From Faecalicatena faecalis (GTDB lineage Bacteria > Bacillota > Clostridia > Lachnospirales > Lachnospiraceae): a DNA stretch of 64,000 nucleotides. The translations under genes and the position numbers were made by a program. How positions within the stretch are numbered: the first letter of the stretch is position 1; every line of letters begins with the position of its first letter. The stretch spans positions 1 through 64,000 of the forward strand of contig NZ_JABACJ020000001.1 in the NCBI RefSeq assembly GCF_012524165.2, given 5' to 3'. This document shows, in pieces, positions 9,001-17,396 of the stretch. A model generated the notes under the pieces. That model was not told where the DNA came from. It saw only the letters and a list, made by a program, of their open reading frames with translations, and ran no database searches.

Positions 9001-10497
9001 ATGAGTCAGGTATTGGATATTGTTACATCAAAATCAATGACCTACGAACAGAAGCTGGTATCACTGGCACATGCGGCAGAAGATACATTAAATGTATTGG
9101 ATATGTCGGAAAGAACAAAATATTTTTTGGAGAAAGGAGCGATCAACGATTTATTTGAGGGACATGCTCCATACCGGCCAAGATATGTGATGCCGGATTA
9201 TGCAAAGTACGTAAAAAATGGAAGTGAATTCCTTGGGGTGGAACCTCCCAAGGACTTGGATGAGCTGCTTAGTAATCTACAGATCATTTACCACCATGTA
9301 CCTTCCATCACAAGCTTCCCGGTCTATCTGGGAGATTTAGATCAATTGATCGAGCCTTTCATTACAGAGTTGAGTGATGAAGAAGTAAAACATAAGCTTC
9401 GGCTGTTCCTGAATTTTTTGGACCGCACAATTACAGACAGCTTTTGTCATGCCAATCTCGGACCAGAAGAGACAAGAGCAGGCAGGCTGATTCTGGAACT
9501 GGAAAAGGAACTGTCCAATACAGTTCCGAACTTTACGTTAAAATATGACCCGGAGCTGACGTCAGATTCCTTTGCAGAACAGGCTCTTTACACCAGTCTC
9601 TTCTGTGCGAACCCGGCAATCTGCAACCACAGGGCTCATAAAGATACATACCCGGGAGAATATGGGATTTCCAGTTGTTACAACATTCTTCCGGTTGGCG
9701 GCGGCTCCTATACATTGACGAGGATTACACTTTCAGAGCTGGCCCCGCTTGCCGATAATGTTGCGGATTTCCTGGAAAAGCTTCTTCCAGAATGTCTGGC
9801 AGCAATGGGAGCGTATATGAATGAAAGAGTACGTTTTCTGGTAGAGGAATCTGGATTTTTTGAGAGTTCCTTCCTTTCCCGTGAGGGCCTCATCGATCCG
9901 GATAGATTCGTAGGAATGTTCGGCGTGACAGGAATGGCAGAATGTGTCAATACCTTGTTAAAGGATGAGGGAAAACGGTATGGACATGACCCGGAGGCCG
10001 ACGATCTGGCAGAACAGATCATGAAGCAGATATCCGGGTTCGCAGCAGAGTTCCCGGCAAAGTACTCCAAAGTGGCAGGCGGACATTTTATGCTGCATGC
10101 ACAGGTAGGGCTGGAAAGTGATCTGGGGATTACCTCAGGAGTCCGTATCCCGGTAGGAGATGAGCCGGACAGCTTTTATGATCATCTGCGCCATAGCGGC
10201 CGCTTCCATCGAGAGATTACCACGGGCTGTGGAGATATTTTCTCCATGGAGACGACAGCAAGGAACAATCCGGCGGCAATGCTGGATGTTGTAAAGGGAG
10301 CTTTCAAGGAAGGGGTCAAGTACATGAGCTTTTATGAGAAGAACAGTGACCTGGTAAGGATTACGGGATTCCTGGTGAAGAGATCCGAGATGGAAAAATA
10401 CAGGAAAGGGGATACCGTACTCCAGAATACGACCCAGCTCGGTGCACCGAATTATGACCACAACCGCCTTGCAGAAAGAAAAGTGAGAATGGTATGA
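9001..10497 (+). CDS. yjjI: YjjI family glycyl-radical enzyme
   Basis: This 498-residue protein matches the YjjI (DUF3029) family of glycyl-radical enzymes, whose substrate is not established to my knowledge. The radical-bearing motif RITGF places the radical glycine at residue 456, 43 residues from the C terminus. A candidate thiyl cysteine is Cys226 in GISSCYN. There is no C-x-E motif, so it is not an obvious diol-dehydratase type, and no adjacent Cys-Cys as in pyruvate formate-lyase. It is shorter than those enzymes (about 750-800 residues). An alternative GTG lies at 8995, but the ATG at 9001 has AAGGAG at proper spacing. Its activase gene overlaps its stop codon. As a radical enzyme it must work anaerobically. 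Confidence 0.9.
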   Translation: MSQVLDIVTSKSMTYEQKLVSLAHAAEDTLNVLDMSERTKYFLEKGAINDLFEGHAPYRPRYVMPDYAKYVKNGSEFLGVEPPKDLDELLSNLQIIYHHVPSITSFPVYLGDLDQLIEPFITELSDEEVKHKLRLFLNFLDRTITDSFCHANLGPEETRAGRLILELEKELSNTVPNFTLKYDPELTSDSFAEQALYTSLFCANPAICNHRAHKDTYPGEYGISSCYNILPVGGGSYTLTRITLSELAPLADNVADFLEKLLPECLAAMGAYMNERVRFLVEESGFFESSFLSREGLIDPDRFVGMFGVTGMAECVNTLLKDEGKRYGHDPEADDLAEQIMKQISGFAAEFPAKYSKVAGGHFMLHAQVGLESDLGITSGVRIPVGDEPDSFYDHLRHSGRFHREITTGCGDIFSMETTARNNPAAMLDVVKGAFKEGVKYMSFYEKNSDLVRITGFLVKRSEMEKYRKGDTVLQNTTQLGAPNYDHNRLAERKVRMV

Positions 10498-11330
10498 GAA
10501 AGGCTCCGGTAAATAAGATCATCCCGTTCAGTGTAGTGGACGGAATCGGCAACAGGACTTCCATTTTCCTGCAGGGGTGCAATATCCACTGCGGCTATTG
10601 CCACAATCCAGAGACACAGAGGATGTGCACCCATTGTGGGAAGTGTGTGGAAGACTGCCCGGTACAAGCATTATATATAGAAGAAGGAAAGGTTTGTTGG
10701 GATGCAATAAAATGTGTCCAATGTGACCACTGTATCGCAGTATGTCCCTATTTTGCATCTCCTAAAATCCGTTTTATGGACGCGGCCGAGGTGTTTGAAG
10801 AGGTAGAAAAAGGGATTCCATTTATACGGGGTATCACGGTTTCCGGCGGAGAATGTATGCTCTATCCCGAGTTTCTCACAGAGCTGTTTAAAATGGCAAA
10901 GGAGCATGGGCTGACCTGCTTTGCAGACAGCAATGGAACGGTGGACTTTTCGGAATACCCTAGTCTGTTGGAATGCTGCGATGGTGTTATGCTGGATGTG
11001 AAATCCTGGCAGGAAGACGTTTATCAGGCGTTGACAGGAGGCTTAAACCAGACAGTGAAGAAGAACCTGAGATTATTGGCCGAGCTTGGAAAGCTGGAGG
11101 AGCTTCGTATTGTCTGTCTTCCGGGTCAGGTAGATGCGAAGGAAGCGATAGAAGGGATTCGGGAGACGATTCCCGACCAGGTAGGCGCGGTGAAATTAAA
11201 GCTGATTATGTTCCGCAATTTCGGAGTAAAGGGCAGATTTGCAGAATTAGAATCTCCTTCCAGGGAATATATGGAGGAGTTGAAACAATGCGCGTTGGCA
11301 GCAGGCTTTCAAAAAATTATCATAACTTAA
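10494..11330 (+). CDS. yjjW: YjjW family glycyl-radical enzyme activase
   Basis: This 278-residue radical-SAM enzyme abstracts hydrogen from the glycine of its partner YjjI. The radical-SAM cluster motif CxxxCxxC is C29, C33, C36. It is followed by two ferredoxin-like 4Fe-4S motifs (C45/48/51/55 and C74/77/80/84), an insertion typical of activases outside the pyruvate formate-lyase group. TVSGGECMLYP near residue 117 is the SAM-binding GGE region. The ATG overlaps the yjjI stop (ATGA), which indicates translational coupling. A nucleoside-transport lipoprotein gene follows after about 93 bases. Confidence 0.92.
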   Translation: MRKAPVNKIIPFSVVDGIGNRTSIFLQGCNIHCGYCHNPETQRMCTHCGKCVEDCPVQALYIEEGKVCWDAIKCVQCDHCIAVCPYFASPKIRFMDAAEVFEEVEKGIPFIRGITVSGGECMLYPEFLTELFKMAKEHGLTCFADSNGTVDFSEYPSLLECCDGVMLDVKSWQEDVYQALTGGLNQTVKKNLRLLAELGKLEELRIVCLPGQVDAKEAIEGIRETIPDQVGAVKLKLIMFRNFGVKGRFAELESPSREYMEELKQCALAAGFQKIIIT

Positions 11331-11393
11331 TATACATGAGAGTAATTGAAACACAAATAATAAAGAGAAACAAAGAACAAATTAAGAAAGGAT

Positions 11394-11408
11394 GATCCCA
11401 AAGGGATC
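11394..11408 (+). promoter_or_regulatory. Perfect hairpin in front of the nucleoside-binding lipoprotein
   Basis: GATCCC-AAA-GGGATC forms a perfect 6-base stem, followed two bases later by the GGAGGAG ribosome binding site. It may protect the downstream mRNA or modulate initiation; I found no good promoter in the 93-base gap. Confidence 0.4.
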
Positions 11409-11423
11409 AAGGAGGAGAAAACG

Positions 11424-12473
11424 ATGAAAAAGATGGCATTACTCATGACACTTGTGATGGCAGTTTCTTTAGCTGGCTGTGGAGGAAATGGCAAAAAGGC
11501 AGAAAGTAAGGATTCAGATGACAAAGGTGCTAAGACTGAATTTTCCGCATCTATGGTATGTGATACAGGCGGAATCAATGATCAGAGCTTTAACCAGTCC
11601 TCCTGGGAAGGTCTTCAGGAGTTTGCAGAAAAGGAGGATGCGACAGTCAATTATTTGGAATCCACACAGGCTTCTGATTTTGCAACAAACTTTGATAAGC
11701 TTTCCGATGAAGATTTAAACCTCATCTGGGGAATTGGATATAATGTTGCAGATGCTTTGAAAAACTCAGCAGAGATGAACCCGGACAAGACATATGCGAT
11801 CGTGGATTATGATTTCGGTGATGAGACACCTGACAATGTAATCTGCACGACCTTCAACGTACAGGATTCTTCCTTCCTGGTAGGCTATATTGCAGGTCTT
11901 ATGACCGAGACAGATCAGGTAGGTTATATCGGCGGAATGAAAAGCCCGACCATGGACCTGTTTGAGTATGGATACCGCGCGGGTGTAGAGTATGCTGCAA
12001 AAGAGCTGAACAAAGACATCACCGTAGACGTGCAGTATGCAGAAAGCTTTACGGATTCAGCAAAAGGAAAAGCAATGGCAAAATCCATGTACAGTTCTGG
12101 CTGTGACATTCTGTTCCATGCAGCAGGCGGAGTTGGAGTTGGTGCCATCGAGGAAGCAGCAGAGGAAGGCAAATGGATCATCGGAGTAGACCGTGACCAG
12201 TCTTATCTGGCACCGGAAAATATCTTGACCTCTGCACTGAAAGTAACAGGCGTTGCAACAAAAGAGATTTCTAAGAAGGTAAAAGACGGGGAAGACATTA
12301 CAGGCCAGTCCTTCGCTTATGGATTAAAAGAGGGCGCTGTTGGAATCCCAAGTGAGAATCCGAACCTGGCAGACGGCGTTTATGACAAGACAATGGAAGT
12401 GCAGAAGCTCATCGAATCAGGTGAAGTGACACCTCCGTCCACAGAGGAAGAATTCAACCAGTTCGGGAAATAG
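11424..12473 (+). CDS. BMP family ABC transporter substrate-binding lipoprotein (nucleoside)
   Basis: This 349-residue lipoprotein has a signal peptide ending in the lipobox LAGC (Cys19), then a low-complexity Lys/Asp linker and a BMP/PnrA domain (about residues 35-340). Motifs typical of purine-nucleoside receptors are visible: GGINDQSFNQSSWEG and the DYDFGDETPDN region. It captures nucleosides outside the membrane for the ATPase and two permeases encoded next. Neighbouring nucleoside phosphorylase and phosphopentomutase genes support a nucleoside rather than a lipid or sugar ligand. Confidence 0.92.
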   Translation: MKKMALLMTLVMAVSLAGCGGNGKKAESKDSDDKGAKTEFSASMVCDTGGINDQSFNQSSWEGLQEFAEKEDATVNYLESTQASDFATNFDKLSDEDLNLIWGIGYNVADALKNSAEMNPDKTYAIVDYDFGDETPDNVICTTFNVQDSSFLVGYIAGLMTETDQVGYIGGMKSPTMDLFEYGYRAGVEYAAKELNKDITVDVQYAESFTDSAKGKAMAKSMYSSGCDILFHAAGGVGVGAIEEAAEEGKWIIGVDRDQSYLAPENILTSALKVTGVATKEISKKVKDGEDITGQSFAYGLKEGAVGIPSENPNLADGVYDKTMEVQKLIESGEVTPPSTEEEFNQFGK

Positions 12474-12490
12474 TAGAGGGGGAAATACCT

Positions 12491-14032
12491 TTGAATAACG
12501 GAAAAGAATACGCAGTACAGATGCATGGGATTACGAAACAGTTTGGTTCCTTCACAGCTCTGAATCAGATGAATCTGGATGTAAAGAAGGGAAGCATACA
12601 TTCCATACTCGGGGAGAATGGTGCCGGGAAAAGTACGCTGATGAATGTACTATATGGATTATATCAGCCGGAGGAAGGCGAGATCTTCATCAATGGTGAG
12701 GAAGTGCGCATGAAAAGTCCGACGGTTGCGCTGGAGCATGGAATCGGCATGGTTCATCAGCATTTTAAACTGGTCGGCTGCTTTAGTGTCACGCAGAATA
12801 TCGTGCTGGGCCTGGAGCCTGTCGGCAAAATGGGCGTATTAGATATGAAGGAAGCCAGAAAGCGGGTCGTTGACATTACCCGAAAATATGGTCTGGATGT
12901 TGACCCGGATGCATTGGTGGATAATATTTCTGTTGGGATGCAGCAGCGTGTGGAAATCCTTAAGGCGCTGTATCGTGAGGCAGAGATTCTGATCTTGGAT
13001 GAGCCGACAGCAGTGCTGACCCCTCAGGAAATCGATGAACTGATTCATATTATGCATAAACTCGCCGACAGCGGCAAGACCATCATTGTAATTACACATA
13101 AACTGAAAGAAATCAAAAAATCAGCAGAATACTGTACAATCATCCGCAAGGGAAATTATGTCAAGACGGTGGACGTCTCCAAGGTGACGGAAGAGGAATT
13201 GGCAGCAGATATGGTAGGGCATGCGGTAAAGTTAAAGGTAGACAAAGAAAAAGCAGTGCCGGGAGATGTTGTGTTTGAAATTGACCATCTGACAGTGAAA
13301 AATGAAAAGGGACTGGATGCAGTAAAAGATCTGTCCCTTAAAGTCAGAAGCCATGAAATCGTGGGGATTGCCGGAATTGACGGAAACGGACAGAAAGAGC
13401 TGGTAGAAGCCATAGCGGGCCTGGTAAAGGCCCAGGGCGGCCGCATTATGATTGAGGGCCAGGAGGTCCAAAATACCTCTCCGAAAAATGTCATCGACCA
13501 TAAGATCAGTATTATTCACGAAGACCGTCATAAAAAAGGGCTGGTATTAAGCTTCGATGTGTCGGAAAATGCGGTTCTGGAGACTTATAACAGTAAACGG
13601 TTTTCAAAAAGAGGTTTTTTGAACAGGACTGCAATCTCTGAATTTACAAAGGAACTGATTCGGGATTACGATGTGCGTCCAAGCGATTGTGAACACAGTA
13701 AGGCGGTTGGACTGTCAGGAGGAAACCAGCAGAAGATTATCATAGGAAGGGAAATTGCCAATGATCCTTCCCTGCTGATCGCAGTGCAACCGACCAGAGG
13801 ACTGGACGTTGGAGCCATTGAATATGTACACAAAATGCTGGTGAGAGAGCGGGACAAAGGCAAGGCGATTCTTTTGATCTCTCTGGAGCTGGATGAAGTA
13901 ATGAGTGTTGCAGATACGATTTCGGTCATCTATGACGGCAGTATTGTGAAGTCCTTTTCTCAGGGCGAAGTAGATGAACAGACGTTGGGACTGTATATGG
14001 CAGGAGGAAGTGAAAATGGAACGATTAGCTAA
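12491..14032 (+). CDS. Nucleoside ABC transporter, duplicated ATP-binding protein
   Basis: This 513-residue protein contains two ABC cassettes, as in YufO/NupO and RbsA. The first has Walker A GENGAGKST (about residue 38) and Walker B LILDEPTAVLTP (about 166). The second carries LSGGNQQK (about 410) and a degenerate Walker A (GIDGNGQKE). It starts at a TTG preceded by AGAGGGGG. The permease gene begins inside its last 17 bases. It energises nucleoside import with the BMP lipoprotein. Confidence 0.93.
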   Translation: MNNGKEYAVQMHGITKQFGSFTALNQMNLDVKKGSIHSILGENGAGKSTLMNVLYGLYQPEEGEIFINGEEVRMKSPTVALEHGIGMVHQHFKLVGCFSVTQNIVLGLEPVGKMGVLDMKEARKRVVDITRKYGLDVDPDALVDNISVGMQQRVEILKALYREAEILILDEPTAVLTPQEIDELIHIMHKLADSGKTIIVITHKLKEIKKSAEYCTIIRKGNYVKTVDVSKVTEEELAADMVGHAVKLKVDKEKAVPGDVVFEIDHLTVKNEKGLDAVKDLSLKVRSHEIVGIAGIDGNGQKELVEAIAGLVKAQGGRIMIEGQEVQNTSPKNVIDHKISIIHEDRHKKGLVLSFDVSENAVLETYNSKRFSKRGFLNRTAISEFTKELIRDYDVRPSDCEHSKAVGLSGGNQQKIIIGREIANDPSLLIAVQPTRGLDVGAIEYVHKMLVRERDKGKAILLISLELDEVMSVADTISVIYDGSIVKSFSQGEVDEQTLGLYMAGGSENGTIS

Positions 14033-15134
14033 GATATGTAAAAAGCAGATTACTGTCACGATACTTGCTATCCTGTGCGGATTCTTAGTGGCGGCGGTGA
14101 TCCTGGCCTGTACAGGCTACAGTCCGGCAGACGCGTTCGCCATCTTAGGAGAAGGTATTTTTTCAAAACCAAAATATATTGTCAATGTGATCGTGAAGGC
14201 AACACCGATCATATTGACCGGATTAAGTGTTGTATTTGCGTTTAAAGTAGGATTGTTCAATATCGGTGCCGAGGGTGAATATATTGTAGGGACTATCGTG
14301 GCAGTCATTATCGGGATTACCTGTGATTTTCCGCCTGTAATCGAGTTCTTATTGATTCTTGCAGGAGGGATGCTGGCCGGGGCTTTATATGGTGCGATCA
14401 TCGGTTTTTTGAAAGCAAAATTCGGAATCCATGAGGTCATCACCGGAATCATGCTCAATTGGATCGCATTTTATGCGGCAAACTTTGTAGTCACATTGGA
14501 TCGTTTCCATCAGCCGGATTCCTCCAGTACTTATGAGATCAATGAATCCGGTATGGATCTGATCTATAGATTTAAAATGTCTGAAAGCGGGCGTGAGGCA
14601 GTCAAGAATTCACCATTACTTTTGGAGACTGTGGGAAAGACAGATTTGAACATTGGTATTTTGATTGCGGTGGCAGCAGCAATACTGATCTGGGTCATCC
14701 TAAGGAAGACGACGAAGGGATTTGCGCTCAGAACCGTAGGATTCAATAAGGAAGCAGCCGAATGTGCGGGAATCAGCGTTCAGAAGAACGTCATTCATGC
14801 CATGATGATTTCCGGTGCACTGGCCGGACTCTCGGGGGCACTGATGATTACAGGAGTCTCCCATAAGATCATGACTCTTGCGGCAACGGAGAACTATGGA
14901 TTCAATGGACTTTCCGTGGCAATGCTGGCAGGAAATTCGCCGATCGGTGCCATCTTTGCAGGTTTGTTATTTGCAGGACTTTTTTACGGAGGCGGTTCCA
15001 TCCAGTCTACCATAGGGGCTCCTTCAGAAATCATTAATATTATGGTAGGTACGATTGTGTTTTTCGTAGCAATTGCGGGCCTGTTCCCAATGATTGTTGA
15101 AAAGCTTGGAAAGAAGGTGGCGAAACGTGGGTAA
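14016..15134 (+). CDS. Nucleoside ABC transporter permease (first subunit)
   Basis: This 372-residue membrane protein of the BPD_transp_2 family (NupP/YufP-like) has around nine to ten hydrophobic segments and the conserved FNIGAEGEYIVG motif near residue 82, typical of nucleoside permeases. The frame is open from 13974, but the ATG at 14016 has AGGAGG 8 bases upstream, giving a 17-base overlap with the ATPase gene. A second permease overlaps its 3' end by 8 bases. Confidence 0.9.
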   Translation: MERLAKICKKQITVTILAILCGFLVAAVILACTGYSPADAFAILGEGIFSKPKYIVNVIVKATPIILTGLSVVFAFKVGLFNIGAEGEYIVGTIVAVIIGITCDFPPVIEFLLILAGGMLAGALYGAIIGFLKAKFGIHEVITGIMLNWIAFYAANFVVTLDRFHQPDSSSTYEINESGMDLIYRFKMSESGREAVKNSPLLLETVGKTDLNIGILIAVAAAILIWVILRKTTKGFALRTVGFNKEAAECAGISVQKNVIHAMMISGALAGLSGALMITGVSHKIMTLAATENYGFNGLSVAMLAGNSPIGAIFAGLLFAGLFYGGGSIQSTIGAPSEIINIMVGTIVFFVAIAGLFPMIVEKLGKKVAKRG

Positions 15135-16041
15135 TAATATACTGTTATTGTTGAGCATTACCGTGATGTATGCTACCCCCCTGATATTCGGGGCCATGGG
15201 CGGCCTCGTCAGTGAAAAAAGCGGTGTGACGAATATTGGAATCGAAGGAATGATGAGATTGGGAGCCTCCACAGCGGTGTGTGTGACTTATGCGACAGGA
15301 CATCCGTGGGCCGGCTTTTTAGCGGCAGGTGCGGCAGCAGGTGTGCTGGCACTTCTCCATGCAGTCGCTTCTGTTTCCCTTAAGGCAGACCAGACGGTAT
15401 CCGGTATTGCCATCAACTTAATTGGGCCGGGAATCTCCTTGTTCATGACCAGGCAGATGTTCGGCGTGACCAATACACCGGCTGTTCCGGCCAAACTTCC
15501 GAAGATTTTCGGAAATAAGGCCAGTGAAGGGATACTTGGTTATTTTAATTTCGATATCACAGTGATTCTTGCACTGCTTTTGACCATTGCAGCCTGGTTC
15601 TTATTCTATAAGACCAGATGGGGCCTTCGGGTCCGTGCGGTAGGAGAGCATCCGCAGGTGGCAGATACGTTGGGAATCAGTGTCTATAAAATCCGTTATT
15701 TCTGTGTCATCTTATCTGGAATTCTTTCTGGTTTCGGTGGTGCGGCAATGACGCTGGCGATTATTTCCAACTTTACACCGACCGCGATCAGCGGCCATGG
15801 ATTTATCGCCCTGGCAGCAGTGATCTTTGGAAAATGGAAACCGTTCGGAGTGTATGGGGCCTGTATGTTGTTCGGCCTTGCACAGGCATTGGCAATCCTT
15901 CTTGGAGGAGCAGACCTGATACCGTCACAGATTCTGGCAATGCTGCCTTATATGTTGACCATTGCAGTCCTGGTATTATTTGTAAGAAATGTATCTGCGC
16001 CAAAAGCCAGCGGTGTGCCGTTTGAAAAAGGACAGAGATAG
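15127..16041 (+). CDS. Nucleoside ABC transporter permease (second subunit)
   Basis: This 304-residue membrane protein pairs with the preceding permease (NupQ/YufQ-like). The motif SGVTNIGIEGMM near residue 30 is the counterpart of the FNIGAEG motif. I place the start at a GTG (15127) that overlaps the upstream stop by 8 bases and has a GAAAGAAGGTGG ribosome site; an upstream ATG at 15094 lacks one. The phosphorylase gene follows after 23 bases. Confidence 0.88.
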   Translation: MGNNILLLLSITVMYATPLIFGAMGGLVSEKSGVTNIGIEGMMRLGASTAVCVTYATGHPWAGFLAAGAAAGVLALLHAVASVSLKADQTVSGIAINLIGPGISLFMTRQMFGVTNTPAVPAKLPKIFGNKASEGILGYFNFDITVILALLLTIAAWFLFYKTRWGLRVRAVGEHPQVADTLGISVYKIRYFCVILSGILSGFGGAAMTLAIISNFTPTAISGHGFIALAAVIFGKWKPFGVYGACMLFGLAQALAILLGGADLIPSQILAMLPYMLTIAVLVLFVRNVSAPKASGVPFEKGQR

Positions 16042-16064
16042 GAACGAGAGGAAGGAAGAGCTAC

Positions 16065-17396
16065 ATGATAAGAATGTATGATTGTATAATGAAGAAAAAG
16101 AAGGGGGAGAAGCTGACCAGCCAGGAAATTAGAGAGATGGTCTCCGGTTATGTGAAAGGGGAAATCCCGGATTATCAGATGTCCGCCATGCTGATGGCAA
16201 TCTGTTTTCAGGGGATGGACCAGGAAGAAATCACGGAACTGACGATGTCCATGGCCCAGTCCGGGGATATGGTTGACTTATCCTCTATCCCCGGTGTGAA
16301 GGTCGATAAGCACAGTACCGGAGGGGTTGGGGACAAGACCACTCTGATTCTGGGACCGATCGTTGCAGCATGTGGTGTGAAGGTGGCTAAAATGTCAGGC
16401 AGAGGCCTAGGACACACGGGCGGCACCATCGACAAATTGGAATCCATTCCGGGATTTCGTACTTCTCTGGATCAAAAGGAATTTTTCTCTATTATCGACA
16501 GGGTGGGCTTTAGTGTGGCAGGGCAGACAGGAAACCTGGCCCCCGCAGACAAGAAGCTGTATGCGCTGCGCGATGTCACAGGGACGGTAGATAGTATTCC
16601 TCTGATTGCCGCTTCCATTATGAGTAAAAAGCTGGCGTCTGGAAGTGACTGTATACTGCTGGATGTCAAGGTAGGCAGCGGTGCCTTTATGAAGACGGTG
16701 GATGAGGCAGTAGAGCTTGCGAAATGCATGGTATCGATTGGAGAAAAGTGTGGTAGAAAGACGATTGCCATGATTACGGACATGGATATCCCTCTTGGAT
16801 GTGCTATTGGAAATTCTATGGAAGTGGCAGAGGCGGTGGAGACCCTTTTGGGCAGAGGCCCGAAGGATCTGTACGAGGTCTGCATTGAGCTTGCCGGAAA
16901 TATGCTGTATCTGGCTGGGAAGGGAACCATTCGTGAATGCTGCAGTATGGCAGAGGAAGCGGTGGCAGATGGCCGGGCGCTTGAAAAGCTGAAAGAGATG
17001 GTGGAAGCTCAAAGCGGGGATGTCCAAGTGATCCAGAATCCGGCAAACTTTGAAAAAGCACCTTATTCCTATGAGGTGACTGCTAAAAAGGATGGGTATG
17101 TGACACATATGGATACGGAAAAATGTGGAATCGCATCCGTGGCTCTGGGCGCAGGCAGGGCGACCAAGGAGAGCAGCATTGATTACGCAGCAGGAATCAC
17201 GCTCCGTAAAAAGACGGGCGATGCAGTAAAGCAGGGAGACGTACTGGCCACGCTTTATGCTTCATCTAAGGGATTGTTCCAAGAAGCGGAAGCTTTGCTT
17301 ACGAAGGCTTATGAAATCGAGCCTGAGCGTCCTAAGGAGGAGCCTTTGATCTATGCAAAGGTAACTGCGGAGAGCGTCGAATGGAGGCAGTCATAA
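16065..17396 (+). CDS. pdp: Pyrimidine-nucleoside phosphorylase
   Basis: This 443-residue enzyme cleaves uridine, thymidine or deoxyuridine with phosphate to the base and (deoxy)ribose-1-phosphate. The thymidine/pyrimidine phosphorylase signature SGRGLGHTGGTIDKLES is at about residues 109-125, KHSTGGVGDKT forms the phosphate loop near 81-91, and the C-terminal mixed alpha/beta domain is complete. Its product feeds phosphopentomutase, encoded immediately downstream. The ATG at 16065 has GGAAGGAAG upstream. The gene is sometimes called deoA, but the broad-specificity Pdp form is more usual in Firmicutes. Confidence 0.94.
   Translation: MIRMYDCIMKKKKGEKLTSQEIREMVSGYVKGEIPDYQMSAMLMAICFQGMDQEEITELTMSMAQSGDMVDLSSIPGVKVDKHSTGGVGDKTTLILGPIVAACGVKVAKMSGRGLGHTGGTIDKLESIPGFRTSLDQKEFFSIIDRVGFSVAGQTGNLAPADKKLYALRDVTGTVDSIPLIAASIMSKKLASGSDCILLDVKVGSGAFMKTVDEAVELAKCMVSIGEKCGRKTIAMITDMDIPLGCAIGNSMEVAEAVETLLGRGPKDLYEVCIELAGNMLYLAGKGTIRECCSMAEEAVADGRALEKLKEMVEAQSGDVQVIQNPANFEKAPYSYEVTAKKDGYVTHMDTEKCGIASVALGAGRATKESSIDYAAGITLRKKTGDAVKQGDVLATLYASSKGLFQEAEALLTKAYEIEPERPKEEPLIYAKVTAESVEWRQS

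Noticed and set aside
11331-11423. Purine riboswitch before the nucleoside importer
   Set aside because: The gap is only 93 bases and shows just a short perfect hairpin, without purine-aptamer loops.
13666-13929. Separate gene inside the nucleoside ABC ATPase
   Set aside because: Antisense frame within the second ABC cassette; the ATPase is continuous and intact.
16407-17108. 233-codon minus-strand frame over the nucleoside phosphorylase gene
   Set aside because: Antisense shadow of pdp, with low-quality composition and no ribosome site.
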